DNA of 64,000 nucleotides, from positions 1,054,001 through 1,118,000 of the forward strand of contig NZ_CP054142.1 of the NCBI RefSeq assembly GCF_017893965.1. Direction: 5' to 3'. Below the pieces are notes generated by a model. It did not search any database, was not told the DNA's origin, and saw only the letters and a program-made list of their open reading frames with translations. Source of the stretch: Treponema parvum. GTDB taxonomy: Bacteria > Spirochaetota > Spirochaetia > Treponematales > Treponemataceae. Below, one piece after another: positions 1 through 7,355 of the stretch. Within the stretch, counting starts at the first letter, position 1. Each line of letters starts with the position of its first letter. The position numbers and the translations under genes are program-made.

Positions 1-375
1 TCCTACGAACGACTTGTCTCCTTCGGAAGAAGCGACGCGACGCGTAGAGCGCAGGGCGGGAAGATATATCCACTTATCGTCGTCCGCATTTTTATTTTCT
101 TTTTGCAAAAAGCGGGTGTCTTTTACGGCTGCGGGAGAAAAAAAGATCATGACCATGTCCGTTAAGTTCTCCCGGCAACGGCCGTATTCCCCTACGTTTC
201 TGGTTTCCTTAGTACCGTTCTTGTCGGTCAATGTCATTTGAAGAGCGGCTTTTGTAAAATTCGGTTTTTTGCGATCATATACCTGCCTCATGATGTCCGT
301 AGCGTCGGCAGCGGCCACATACGAACACAGCGCCAGTGCCGTTACCATTGCCGTAAATATTTTTTTTAATTTCAT
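1..375 (-). CDS. LolA-like outer membrane lipoprotein-sorting family protein (partial, N-terminal 125 residues)
   Basis: An open frame begins at 375 and runs off the left edge without a stop. An AGAGG ribosome site precedes the ATG. The first ~22 residues (MKLKKIFTAMVTALALCSYV, then AAADA) form a signal peptide, so the product is periplasmic. The phrases KWIYLPALRSTRRV and SSEGDKSFVG are typical of the LolA-like family annotated as outer membrane lipoprotein-sorting protein, which has a half-open barrel that carries lipid or lipoprotein. The C-terminal half lies outside the window. A second member of the same family is at 13890-14702, there beside ABC permeases. Function is inferred from family only. 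Confidence 0.72.
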   Translation of the reverse strand, partial: MKLKKIFTAMVTALALCSYVAAADATDIMRQVYDRKKPNFTKAALQMTLTDKNGTKETRNVGEYGRCRENLTDMVMIFFSPAAVKDTRFLQKENKNADDDKWIYLPALRSTRRVASSEGDKSFVG

Positions 376-502
376 GACAAACCTCTGAATATAAGTAGTA
401 TTAAGCGTGTACGATTTTTCAGGCTCGGCGTCATGCAAAATTTACCGGCATGCAGCCGAAATAATTTTAGACGACGCTCCGATAAAATTGTAACTTCGCT
501 TT

Positions 503-534
503 TTCAATCGGTTTAAGTAATTAAACCGATTGAA
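503..534. promoter_or_regulatory. 14-bp perfect inverted repeat, possible operator
   Basis: Arms TTCAATCGGTTTAA (503-516) and TTAAACCGATTGAA (521-534) are separated by GTAA. It lies about 130 bp upstream of the LolA-like gene (start 375) in the 359-bp gene-free stretch 376-734. It is AT-rich with no T-run, so an operator for a dimeric repressor is more likely than a terminator. The rest of 376-734 shows no gene I can support. Confidence 0.4.
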
Positions 535-734
535 GTATATTAAACTTTTATCGGTGTGTCAACAAAAGAGAAAGGAGGGCGGAAATGATTTTTTGTCTAA
601 ATTAAGGATAATAAGTCATTAATAAGAGCATGGAACGTAATACCGTTCAACAACAACTTTGATTTGTCTCACATTTGTTTATGCGTATTATGCTATGTTG
701 AGAGCGAATTTATGTAGGGGCAAATAATCAAATT

Positions 735-1499
735 TTATCTAACTAAATATCCTCCATCCACAGGGATTATTGCTCCATTTAGATAATCTGAAGCATTAGA
801 TGCTAAAAATATTACTGGTCCTTTCATATCTTCAGGAGTTCCCCATCTCTTAGAAGGAATACGATTTGTAATTTCTAAAAATCTTGGATTATTAGGATCT
901 GTCAAAGCTACATTCATTTCTGTATCCATATATCCGGGTGCCAAAGCATTAACATTGATTCCCTTTTCTGCCCATTCATTACAGAAAGCCTTAGTAAGCT
1001 GTGCTATTCCCCCTTTGGAAGCTGCATATGCTGGTACTGTATATCCACCGAAAAAAGACAACATTGAAGCTATATTGATAATTTTTCCTTTAGAATTTTG
1101 CTTTATAAATTGCTTTGCAGCTAATTGACATAGGACAAATACAGCTGTTAAATTTACATCAATAACGAAATTCCAATCATTTAAAGGAAATTCCTCACTT
1201 TTATGACGCCTTTGTACTCCCGCACTATTCACAATAATATCTAAATGTCCTCCTAATTTTTCTACGGCATCCCTAAATGCTTCTTCTCTTTCTCCTTCTT
1301 TAGCTATATTTGCTATAATTCCATGACATTTAAATCCTTTATCGTTAAATTCTTTTGCTACATCTATTACCTTCGGATTAATATCTAATATACAAACTTC
1401 TGCTCCTGCTTCCATAAGCCCTTCCGCCATTCCTTTACTTAGCCCTTGAGCAGCCCCTGTTACTATTGCCTTTTTCCCTGTTAAATCCCATAAGTTCAT
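735..1499 (-). CDS. kduD: KduD-like short-chain dehydrogenase
   Basis: A 254-residue SDR oxidoreductase. It strongly resembles 2-deoxy-D-gluconate 3-dehydrogenase / 2-keto-3-deoxygluconate oxidoreductase (KduD): GKIINIASMLSFFGG, NEWAEKGINVNALAPGYM, RWGTPEDMKGP and the ending VDGGYLVR match that family's signature stretches. The catalytic Tyr-Lys pair is in AYAASKGG. Oddities: the third glycine of the dinucleotide motif is Ser (TGAAQGLS) and the usual NNAG is NSAG. AAGGAG precedes the ATG. It is last in an AT-rich operon after dctP, dctQ and dctM, suggesting that uronate-derived sugar acids are imported and reduced or oxidised. The exact substrate is inferred. Confidence 0.8.
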   Translation of the reverse strand: MNLWDLTGKKAIVTGAAQGLSKGMAEGLMEAGAEVCILDINPKVIDVAKEFNDKGFKCHGIIANIAKEGEREEAFRDAVEKLGGHLDIIVNSAGVQRRHKSEEFPLNDWNFVIDVNLTAVFVLCQLAAKQFIKQNSKGKIINIASMLSFFGGYTVPAYAASKGGIAQLTKAFCNEWAEKGINVNALAPGYMDTEMNVALTDPNNPRFLEITNRIPSKRWGTPEDMKGPVIFLASNASDYLNGAIIPVDGGYLVR

Positions 1500-1588
1500 T
1501 TTTATCTCCTTGATTTCCTTTTCAGTAAAATTTTGATACTATTTTTTTGAATACAATGGATCTAAAATTGCTAGATCATAACTTCTTT

Positions 1589-2866
1589 TTAATTTAATAA
1601 AAATGTACTAAGTTTAGGTAGAAAGACCACAAGAAAAAACACTACAACATATCCTATAAAAAATGGAAGCTGTCCTTTTGCTATATCTCCCATTTTTAAC
1701 TTTGTAACACTTGCCGCTGAAAATATATTCACAGCTACAGGAGGTGTCATTGTTCCTATTACATTTGAAATAGAAACTATCATACCAAAATGAATAACAT
1801 CTATTCCCACTGCCTTAGCAATAGGCCATAATACCGGAACCATTAATACGCAAGTTGCTATCCCCTCTAAAAATACTCCAAATATAAGAAAAATAATTGC
1901 TACCACAAAGCAAAACATTGTTGCTGATAAGTTCAATCCTACAACAAAGTTTACAAGTTGTGCTGATATCCCTCCAAAAGCAAATAACCAAGCAAAAGAT
2001 GTTGAAGTAGCAATAATAAATAAAATCATTGCTGAACCTTTTGCCGAATCTAAAAAAATTTGATATAAATCTTTTATTGAAACTTCTCTATAAATAAACA
2101 TTCCCGTTATTAAAGACCAGACAACTGCTATTGCTGAAGATTCAGTCGGAGTTAACATTCCTGAATAAATTCCTCCCAAAATTATTATTGGAAGAAAGAG
2201 TGCCGGAATTGCTTTAAAAAAACTTATAAAAAATTCATTAAATGACATTTTTACCCGTTTTTGAGGCCATTTTTCTTTATTAGCATAAAAAATAACAACA
2301 CTCATTAAAACAAACATTATAAAAATTCCTATTGCCATTCCAGACTTGAACATATCTCCAACTGATGCACCTGTTATTGTTGCATATACAACCATAATTA
2401 TACTTGGAGGTATTATAGGTCCAAGACCACCAGACACAACTAAAAGACCTGCTGTCCTTTCCTTGGGATAGCCAAGCTTAACCATGTCGGGATAAAGCAT
2501 CACTCCGATAGCTACAACTGTCGCAGGAGCTGACCCCGATAAAGCAGCAAAAAACGCACATGCCAGAACTAATGCCAATCCAAGTCCTCCCCTAAAACCT
2601 CCTACTATTGAATTGGCAAACTCAACAAGTCTTCTTGATATTCCCCCTTTGGTCATAATATTGCCTGCCAAAACGAAAAATGCAATTGCCATTATTGATG
2701 TGGAGTCCAGCCCTCCAAAAATTCTTTGCGCAATAACATTTATAGAAAGATGAATATTAGGACTGAAAAGAATTGTTGCCATTCCTGCCGCGCCTAAAGA
2801 CATTGCTATTGGAACACCTAAAATTAAAAGAATTGCAAATGAACCAAATAAAATCAAACCTGTCAT
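1589..2866 (-). CDS. dctM: TRAP transporter large permease (DctM family)
   Basis: A 425-residue, very hydrophobic membrane protein of normal DctM length with about 12 predicted helices. Family signatures include MSLGAAGMATILF near the N-terminus, FVLAGNIMTKGGISRRLVEF, ALSGSAPATVVAIGVMLYP and GLGPIIPPSIIMVVYA. It forms the ion-coupled translocation channel with DctQ. Its start overlaps the dctQ stop by one base. AT-rich codons (ATA, TTA, AGA) dominate, unlike the second DctM at 60089-61375. The substrate cannot be read from the sequence; the adjacent KduD-like gene suggests a sugar acid. Confidence 0.92.
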   Translation of the reverse strand: MTGLILFGSFAILLILGVPIAMSLGAAGMATILFSPNIHLSINVIAQRIFGGLDSTSIMAIAFFVLAGNIMTKGGISRRLVEFANSIVGGFRGGLGLALVLACAFFAALSGSAPATVVAIGVMLYPDMVKLGYPKERTAGLLVVSGGLGPIIPPSIIMVVYATITGASVGDMFKSGMAIGIFIMFVLMSVVIFYANKEKWPQKRVKMSFNEFFISFFKAIPALFLPIIILGGIYSGMLTPTESSAIAVVWSLITGMFIYREVSIKDLYQIFLDSAKGSAMILFIIATSTSFAWLFAFGGISAQLVNFVVGLNLSATMFCFVVAIIFLIFGVFLEGIATCVLMVPVLWPIAKAVGIDVIHFGMIVSISNVIGTMTPPVAVNIFSAASVTKLKMGDIAKGQLPFFIGYVVVFFLVVFLPKLSTFLLN

Positions 2867-3369
2867 TATTTTTCACCTTTTTCTTTTTTATTATTTATTC
2901 CTGTTTTTCCTATTATCATCATTATCAATGTAATTCCTTGAACCAAAGTAATTATCCCAAAACTTAAAGCTAATGAAAAATAAGGGATTGACATTGGGAT
3001 TTGTAATCCTGGAGAAACTTGCCCTGATATAATTTGTTTTTGGACAAGCCCCATAGAATGGTAAAAAAGAGAAGCTGCAGCTAGAACCACTATTAATTTG
3101 GAAATAATCATCACAATTTTTTTTGTTTTTCCTTTTAACATATCTACTATAATTGTAACTGATATTTGAGTTCCATCTCTAAGCCCCATCTCTGTTCCCA
3201 GAAGTACCATATATACCATAGAATACTTTGCAGCTTCTTCAAAACCGGATATTGGAATTTTAAAAATATTTCTATTAATTACTTGAGCAAAACTTGATAT
3301 GACCATAATTATAAAAGGTATAACCATTATAATATCTTCTATTTTTTGAAATTTTCTCAATATCTTCAT
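2866..3369 (-). CDS. dctQ: TRAP transporter small permease (DctQ family)
   Basis: A 167-residue protein with four predicted membrane segments (approximately 15-38, 50-70, 88-110 and 130-152). The family hallmark EEAAKYSMVYMVLLGTE is followed by a short loop, LRDGTQISVTIIVD. DctQ links the DctM channel into the TRAP complex. It is preceded by a 221-bp gap after dctP that holds a palindrome. The C-terminus is lysine-rich (NNKKEKGEK) and cytoplasmic. Confidence 0.88.
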   Translation of the reverse strand: MKILRKFQKIEDIIMVIPFIIMVISSFAQVINRNIFKIPISGFEEAAKYSMVYMVLLGTEMGLRDGTQISVTIIVDMLKGKTKKIVMIISKLIVVLAAASLFYHSMGLVQKQIISGQVSPGLQIPMSIPYFSLALSFGIITLVQGITLIMMIIGKTGINNKKEKGEK

Positions 3370-3400
3370 TTTATCCCCTTATATAATATTTTTTTATGAA

Positions 3401-3426
3401 GGGTTGTTTGTAAATTTACAACAAGC
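3401..3426 (-). promoter_or_regulatory. Near-perfect palindrome between dctP and dctQ
   Basis: TTGTTTGTAAATTTACAACAA, with flanking GGG/GCC-type bases, pairs along its length apart from one unpaired T. It lies just downstream of dctP and upstream of dctQ in the direction of transcription. It could be an mRNA 3'-end hairpin that raises dctP message relative to the permease genes, or an operator. There is no T-run, so a strong terminator is unlikely. Confidence 0.4.
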
Positions 3427-3590
3427 CTGCGAAGATTAGTCTCTCTTCCGCGTTTGTTTAATCGAATTCGGTTCATAATAATACTGACTTCTGGAAATCC
3501 GGAGCCGCCTGCACTGTCGAGTAATGCCTACCTTTTTCACTAATGAATCCACGCAGGGGGCTCGATTCCGTAAATCTGCTTGTGTTTTTT
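3427..3590. other. Gene-free patch inside the AT-rich operon
   Basis: This stretch between dctP and dctQ is visibly richer in G and C than the genes on either side (for example GGAGCCGCCTGCACTGTCGAG) and resembles the rest of the chromosome. No reading frame in it looks real. It may be a remnant of an insertion or an older intergenic repeat; I recognise no family. Confidence 0.35.
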
Positions 3591-4607
3591 TTATTTTGCA
3601 CCACTAATAGCTTTTTGAACTGCTTCTTCCCATTCTTTATCAAATGTAAATTTTTTTTCAGCTGCTTTTGTTTTATAAGCATTCTTTAAGACTTCTGTAT
3701 CTGTTTCAAAAAATTGCACTCCCTTTTCTTTCAATTCTTTGGTTGCTTCTTCGTTAGCTTCCAACAAATATTGTCTTTGAGCTTCTACCCCTCTTTGAAC
3801 TGCATCTAAGAAAGGTTTTAGTAAATCTTCTGGTATTTTTTTCCAAGCAGCATCAGACATGCAAAGAACAATATATACATAAGCGTGTTTTGTATTTGTA
3901 ATAAATTTTGTAACTTCATAATATCCTGAAGCTAGACAATTTGCTGTTGCATTTTCAGCTGCATCTATAGTTTTTTGTTGTAATGCTGTAAATACATCAT
4001 TGTATGCCATTGCCACCGGCATTGCCCCAAATGATTCAAAGGCTGCTTGATGATATTTATTTTCCATTGTACGAATAGTTATTCCTTTAAAATCTGCCAT
4101 AATTTTTATGGGTTTTGTTGAAAAAGTATTTCTGTATCCGGATTCCATAAAACCTATTACATGTAAACCGTGTTTTAAAGCTTCTCTTTTAACTAAATCT
4201 CCTACAGCTCCGTCAATTGCTGTATGAGCTTGATCTGAATTACTCCATAAATAAGGTTGATCCAGTATTCCCATTTCAGGTATAAAATTTGTTAAAACAG
4301 AGTTAGCTGCTGTTGCAATATCAAGGTTATCGCTCATTGCAAGCTCTACAGTATCTCGTTCTCCTCCAAGAGAACCTCCTGCATAAACATCTATTTTTAT
4401 TTTCCCGTTTGTTGCTTTTTCAACTTCTTCAGCTATTTTATTAGCTCCTTTTGCAAAATTTGAATTTTCAGGATCTACCAATGATAATTTGAATGTTATA
4501 GGTCCCTCTGAAGTATTTGATACTCCTTTCTTCTCTCTGCCACAACTTGTAAATACTACCATAGTAACTATTACTGCTGCTGATAAAAAAAATTTCTTTA
4601 ACTTCAT
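3591..4607 (-). CDS. dctP: TRAP transporter substrate-binding lipoprotein (DctP family)
   Basis: A 338-residue protein. The N-terminal signal ends in a lipobox (VVFTSC), so it is probably membrane-anchored. The family signature follows: GSLGGERDTVELAMSDNLD, then IRTMENKYHQAAFESFGAMP with the conserved Arg expected to bind a carboxylate, and AYNDVFTALQQKTIDAAENA. It captures an organic acid for DctQM. It is first in the operon and has the strongest ribosome site (AAGGGGG). It shares fold and signature with DctP at 62106-63092 but differs strongly in composition. Confidence 0.93.
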   Translation of the reverse strand: MKLKKFFLSAAVIVTMVVFTSCGREKKGVSNTSEGPITFKLSLVDPENSNFAKGANKIAEEVEKATNGKIKIDVYAGGSLGGERDTVELAMSDNLDIATAANSVLTNFIPEMGILDQPYLWSNSDQAHTAIDGAVGDLVKREALKHGLHVIGFMESGYRNTFSTKPIKIMADFKGITIRTMENKYHQAAFESFGAMPVAMAYNDVFTALQQKTIDAAENATANCLASGYYEVTKFITNTKHAYVYIVLCMSDAAWKKIPEDLLKPFLDAVQRGVEAQRQYLLEANEEATKELKEKGVQFFETDTEVLKNAYKTKAAEKKFTFDKEWEEAVQKAISGAK

Positions 4608-4636
4608 ATTTCCCCCTTTGATTATTTATGGCACCT

Positions 4637-4655
4637 CTAAAAACCTGTTTTTTAG
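4637..4655 (-). promoter_or_regulatory. Inverted repeat between promoter and dctP start, possible operator
   Basis: Arms CTAAAAA (4637-4643) and TTTTTAG (4649-4655) lie between the predicted start of transcription and the dctP ribosome site. The position is suited to a repressor. No specific regulator is recognised. Confidence 0.35.
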
Positions 4656-4671
4656 TACCTATTTATCATTA

Positions 4672-4701
4672 ATTATAGTAGCGGTTTTACGGATTGTCCA
4701 A
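4672..4701 (-). promoter_or_regulatory. Sigma70-type promoter of the dctP operon
   Basis: Read on the minus strand: TTGGAC (4701-4696), an 18-bp spacer, then a consensus TATAAT (4677-4672), about 65 bp upstream of dctP. Confidence 0.55.
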
Positions 4702-4772
4702 TTAAAAAATCGCGATACACGGAAATCAGGGCTAGCATACAATAAGCATATTCGATAAAGTATGATTTTGAT

Positions 4773-5579
4773 ATGAAAATAGTAGAGTCCATAGTAAAAG
4801 GCAAACGGAACGACGGTTATTGTGAAGATATTTTGACGATTACCGATCATTTTATTGCTGTAATAGACGGCGTTACACCTAAAAGCGATTTTACCTGCGG
4901 CAAAAAGAAAACCGGACGAATTGCGGCGGAATTGATCGAAAAAGCCGTCAAGAAAAGCGCACCCGATGCAGATTGCGGCGATATAATCAAAAACTGCAAT
5001 GCCGCATTTGAGGATTTTTATAAACAAACCGATTTTCCGTATAATAAAAAAGAATACGGTTTGCAGGCGGTCGGAGCTATCTATTCCGTCGCGAAGCGGG
5101 AGATATGGCTTATAGGCGACTGTCAGGCGATGGTTGACGGCGTACCGTATACTAATATAAAAAAAAGCGACGTCATTCTTGCCGGCCTGCGCAGCATGAT
5201 ACTCCATTTGGAGAAAGATAAGGCTTTTGACGGCGGAAGTTTTGTCGATGAAGGCAGAAAAGCGATCCTTCCGTGGATTGTTCAATCTACGGCTTTTGCG
5301 AATCGCAACGATACGCCTTACGGATATGCTCTTATCAACGGCGATAAAATACCAGAGTCTTTGATAAAAAGGATTCGGTTGCCGGAAAAAAGTTCGGAAG
5401 TTGTTTTGGCAAGCGACGGATATCCCATATTGTTTCCGACGCTGCAGCAAAGCGAAGACGAACTTACGCGGCTTTTGCACGAAGATCCGTATTGTTTTAG
5501 GTTCTATGCGTCTACGAAGGGAATAGAAAACGGAAATATAAGTTTCGACGACAGAACGTACGTGCGCTTTACAGCATGA
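4773..5579 (+). CDS. PPM/PP2C-type phosphatase-like protein
   Basis: A 268-residue soluble protein with no signal peptide. It shows the spaced acidic motifs of the PPM metal-dependent phosphatase fold: VIDGVTP near residue 30 with Gly-rich KKTGR after it, LIGDCQAMVDG (~115), VLASDGYP (~218) and a terminal SFDDRTYVRF. These resemble the DG, GD, SDG and DDxT motifs of the family. The product may dephosphorylate a Ser/Thr protein or be a divergent relative. It stands alone, divergent from the TRAP operon, and ends 40 bp before tctC. No ribosome site is visible; TATGAT (4761-4766) lies 6 nt before the ATG, so the mRNA may be leaderless, although the -35 is weak. Confidence 0.6.
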   Translation: MKIVESIVKGKRNDGYCEDILTITDHFIAVIDGVTPKSDFTCGKKKTGRIAAELIEKAVKKSAPDADCGDIIKNCNAAFEDFYKQTDFPYNKKEYGLQAVGAIYSVAKREIWLIGDCQAMVDGVPYTNIKKSDVILAGLRSMILHLEKDKAFDGGSFVDEGRKAILPWIVQSTAFANRNDTPYGYALINGDKIPESLIKRIRLPEKSSEVVLASDGYPILFPTLQQSEDELTRLLHEDPYCFRFYASTKGIENGNISFDDRTYVRFTA

Positions 5580-5619
5580 GCGCATACGCGTAATATATAT
5601 AAATATTTCGGAGGTATGT

Positions 5620-6597
5620 ATGAAAAAAATTGGTTTAATGTTGTTAGCGGCGCTTTTTGTCGTTCCGCTGTTTGCGGCGGGGTCTAACGAAAGCGCCTTT
5701 CCCGATCCCGAAAAGACGATAACGATCGTCGTTCCTCATGCGGCCGGAGGCAGTACGGATTTGATCTTCCGCGCTTTGGTCGAAGATTTGAAAAAGGCGA
5801 CGGGGCAGAATTTTATCGTGACGAACATACCCGGAGCCGGAAGCGCGACGGGTACGAATGAGGTGATCAACGGAAGCGCCGACGGGTATACTCTCTTGGG
5901 TTCCGGTACGCATACGACCGCTGCTACGATGCAGGGGTTAACCGAAGGCTATAAAGCGCTCGATTATATTGCGGCTTTGAACTGGGATCCGTTTATCATT
6001 GCCGTTAGGAACGACAAACCGTGGAAAAGCTTAAAAGAACTTGAAACGGCTGCAAAGTCGAATCCCGGAAAAATCACGTTCGGAAACGCAGGTATGGGAG
6101 GAGCGACGGGAGTCGCAAGCGTTGGCATAAATCTCGCTTTAAATAAAATATTCAACGTAACGCCTTTTAAGGGAGGAGCGGATCTTATAGCTTCCGTTTT
6201 GGGCGGTCATTGCGATGTAGGAATTTTCAGTCAATCCGAAGTCAAAGCGAATAAGGCCTCGCTTCGTCCGTTGGCGATTCTCGGTGAAAAACACAGTTCT
6301 ATTCCCGACTTGGCGGACGTACCGACAATCGCGGAAGCGGGCTATCCGGGACTTTCCATACCGAGCGGATCTTTCCGGTCTTTAACGGTAAAAAAAGGTA
6401 CGCCTGAAGCGGCTAAAAAATGGCTTGCCGACGCGGTTGAAAAGGCTTTTTATTCCGACGGATTTCAAAAATTTATGAAGACGAACGGTTTTATTCAATC
6501 GTTTCATAAGCTCGACGACTTTGCCGCATACGATGCGACCATTATCGCCGATTACGAGCCGATATTGAAAGAAGCCGGTTTATATAAAATGAAATAA
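5620..6597 (+). CDS. tctC: Tripartite tricarboxylate transporter substrate-binding protein
   Basis: A 325-residue periplasmic binding protein of the TctC/Bug family. A signal peptide (about 1-20, ending LFAAG) is followed by TITIVVPHAAGGSTDLIFRA, the family's first strand-loop, then NIPGAGSATGTNEV, FGNAGMGGATG and PFKGGADLIASVLGGHCDVG. It captures a small carboxylate and delivers it to the TctAB membrane complex encoded next. GGAGG precedes the ATG. The ligand cannot be told from the sequence. Confidence 0.92.
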   Translation: MKKIGLMLLAALFVVPLFAAGSNESAFPDPEKTITIVVPHAAGGSTDLIFRALVEDLKKATGQNFIVTNIPGAGSATGTNEVINGSADGYTLLGSGTHTTAATMQGLTEGYKALDYIAALNWDPFIIAVRNDKPWKSLKELETAAKSNPGKITFGNAGMGGATGVASVGINLALNKIFNVTPFKGGADLIASVLGGHCDVGIFSQSEVKANKASLRPLAILGEKHSSIPDLADVPTIAEAGYPGLSIPSGSFRSLTVKKGTPEAAKKWLADAVEKAFYSDGFQKFMKTNGFIQSFHKLDDFAAYDATIIADYEPILKEAGLYKMK

Positions 6598-6616
6598 ATC
6601 GATGAGGACAAACGGC

Positions 6617-7339
6617 ATGCTTAAAGATAAAAAACCGGTTCCGATAGCTTTCTTTATCTTATCGGGATTGTATTTTGTTTATGTGATCGCATCCGGCAGT
6701 TCAAGGATGATCGGCGACGAAGTTGGCGGCGATCCGGGCGGCATGATTTTACCGCTCGTCTTTTCGATTTTTATGTTTATCGCATCGGTGTATTTGCTGA
6801 TAACCGATAAGCGTACCGAAAAAGAACGAGAGGCGATGTCCAAGTCCGAAAAGCGTCTGTTTGTCCTTACGCTTGCGCTTTCAATCGCTTACATACTTTG
6901 TATACGGAGGGCGGGTTTTATTCCGTGCACGGTACTTCTTCTGTTTTGTTTGTGTTTTGTAAATCAGCAGGGAAACATCGACAAAAAGGATTGGAAATTT
7001 TTAACATCCGGCTGCGTCGCTTCCCTCGTTAACGTTTTGCTGCTATATACGCTCGGCCGATTTGTTACCCGCAATCTATTGTCTGCAGGAAGGAAGGGAA
7101 TAGTTCCGTTGTGGATAGGCTCTCCCGCTTTTACGGCCTCTTTAACTTTAGTCATTACGACAGTCTGGATTGTCGCCGCCGTGAAGTTTTGCCGAAAAAA
7201 ATGGCCTGCAAACGGCGATAAGAGCGCGTACCATACGTGGCTTTCGGTTGTAATTGCGACGGCATCTACCGAAATAATCTATCTTGTTTTTAAACAATTG
7301 TTCCTTGTCGAATTGGTCAAAGGATTTATTTTTTGGTGA
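6617..7339 (+). CDS. tctB: Tripartite tricarboxylate transporter small membrane subunit (TctB)
   Basis: About 240 residues with several membrane segments (near 8-27, 45-65, 85-104, 108-125, 140-160, 178-197 and 215-235, counted from this start). The early motif DPGGMILPLVFSIFMF is characteristic of TctB. I prefer the ATG at 6617 to the one at 6602 because GAGGA lies 8 nt before 6617, while nothing suitable precedes 6602. The protein is longer than the ~150-residue TctB of many bacteria because it has extra C-terminal helices. It sits between tctC and tctA as in the classical operon. Confidence 0.8.
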   Translation: MLKDKKPVPIAFFILSGLYFVYVIASGSSRMIGDEVGGDPGGMILPLVFSIFMFIASVYLLITDKRTEKEREAMSKSEKRLFVLTLALSIAYILCIRRAGFIPCTVLLLFCLCFVNQQGNIDKKDWKFLTSGCVASLVNVLLLYTLGRFVTRNLLSAGRKGIVPLWIGSPAFTASLTLVITTVWIVAAVKFCRKKWPANGDKSAYHTWLSVVIATASTEIIYLVFKQLFLVELVKGFIFW

Positions 7340-7355
7340 GGGGGCGGGCATCTTT

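Noticed and set aside
585-605. Tiny six-codon frame after AAGGAGGG
   Set aside because: A good ribosome site but the peptide (MIFCLN) is not followed by any plus-strand gene it could regulate.
3540-3580. tRNA-like T-arm sequence GGGGGCTCGATTCC
   Set aside because: No acceptor, D-arm or anticodon stem could be paired around it.
3473-3682. 69-codon minus-strand frame overlapping the end of dctP
   Set aside because: Out of frame with dctP; the Lys/Gln-rich start is a frame-shifted reading of the dctP C-terminus.
4659-5585. 308-codon minus-strand frame
   Set aside because: Antisense to the PPM-phosphatase-like gene, which has recognisable motifs; the antisense product has none.
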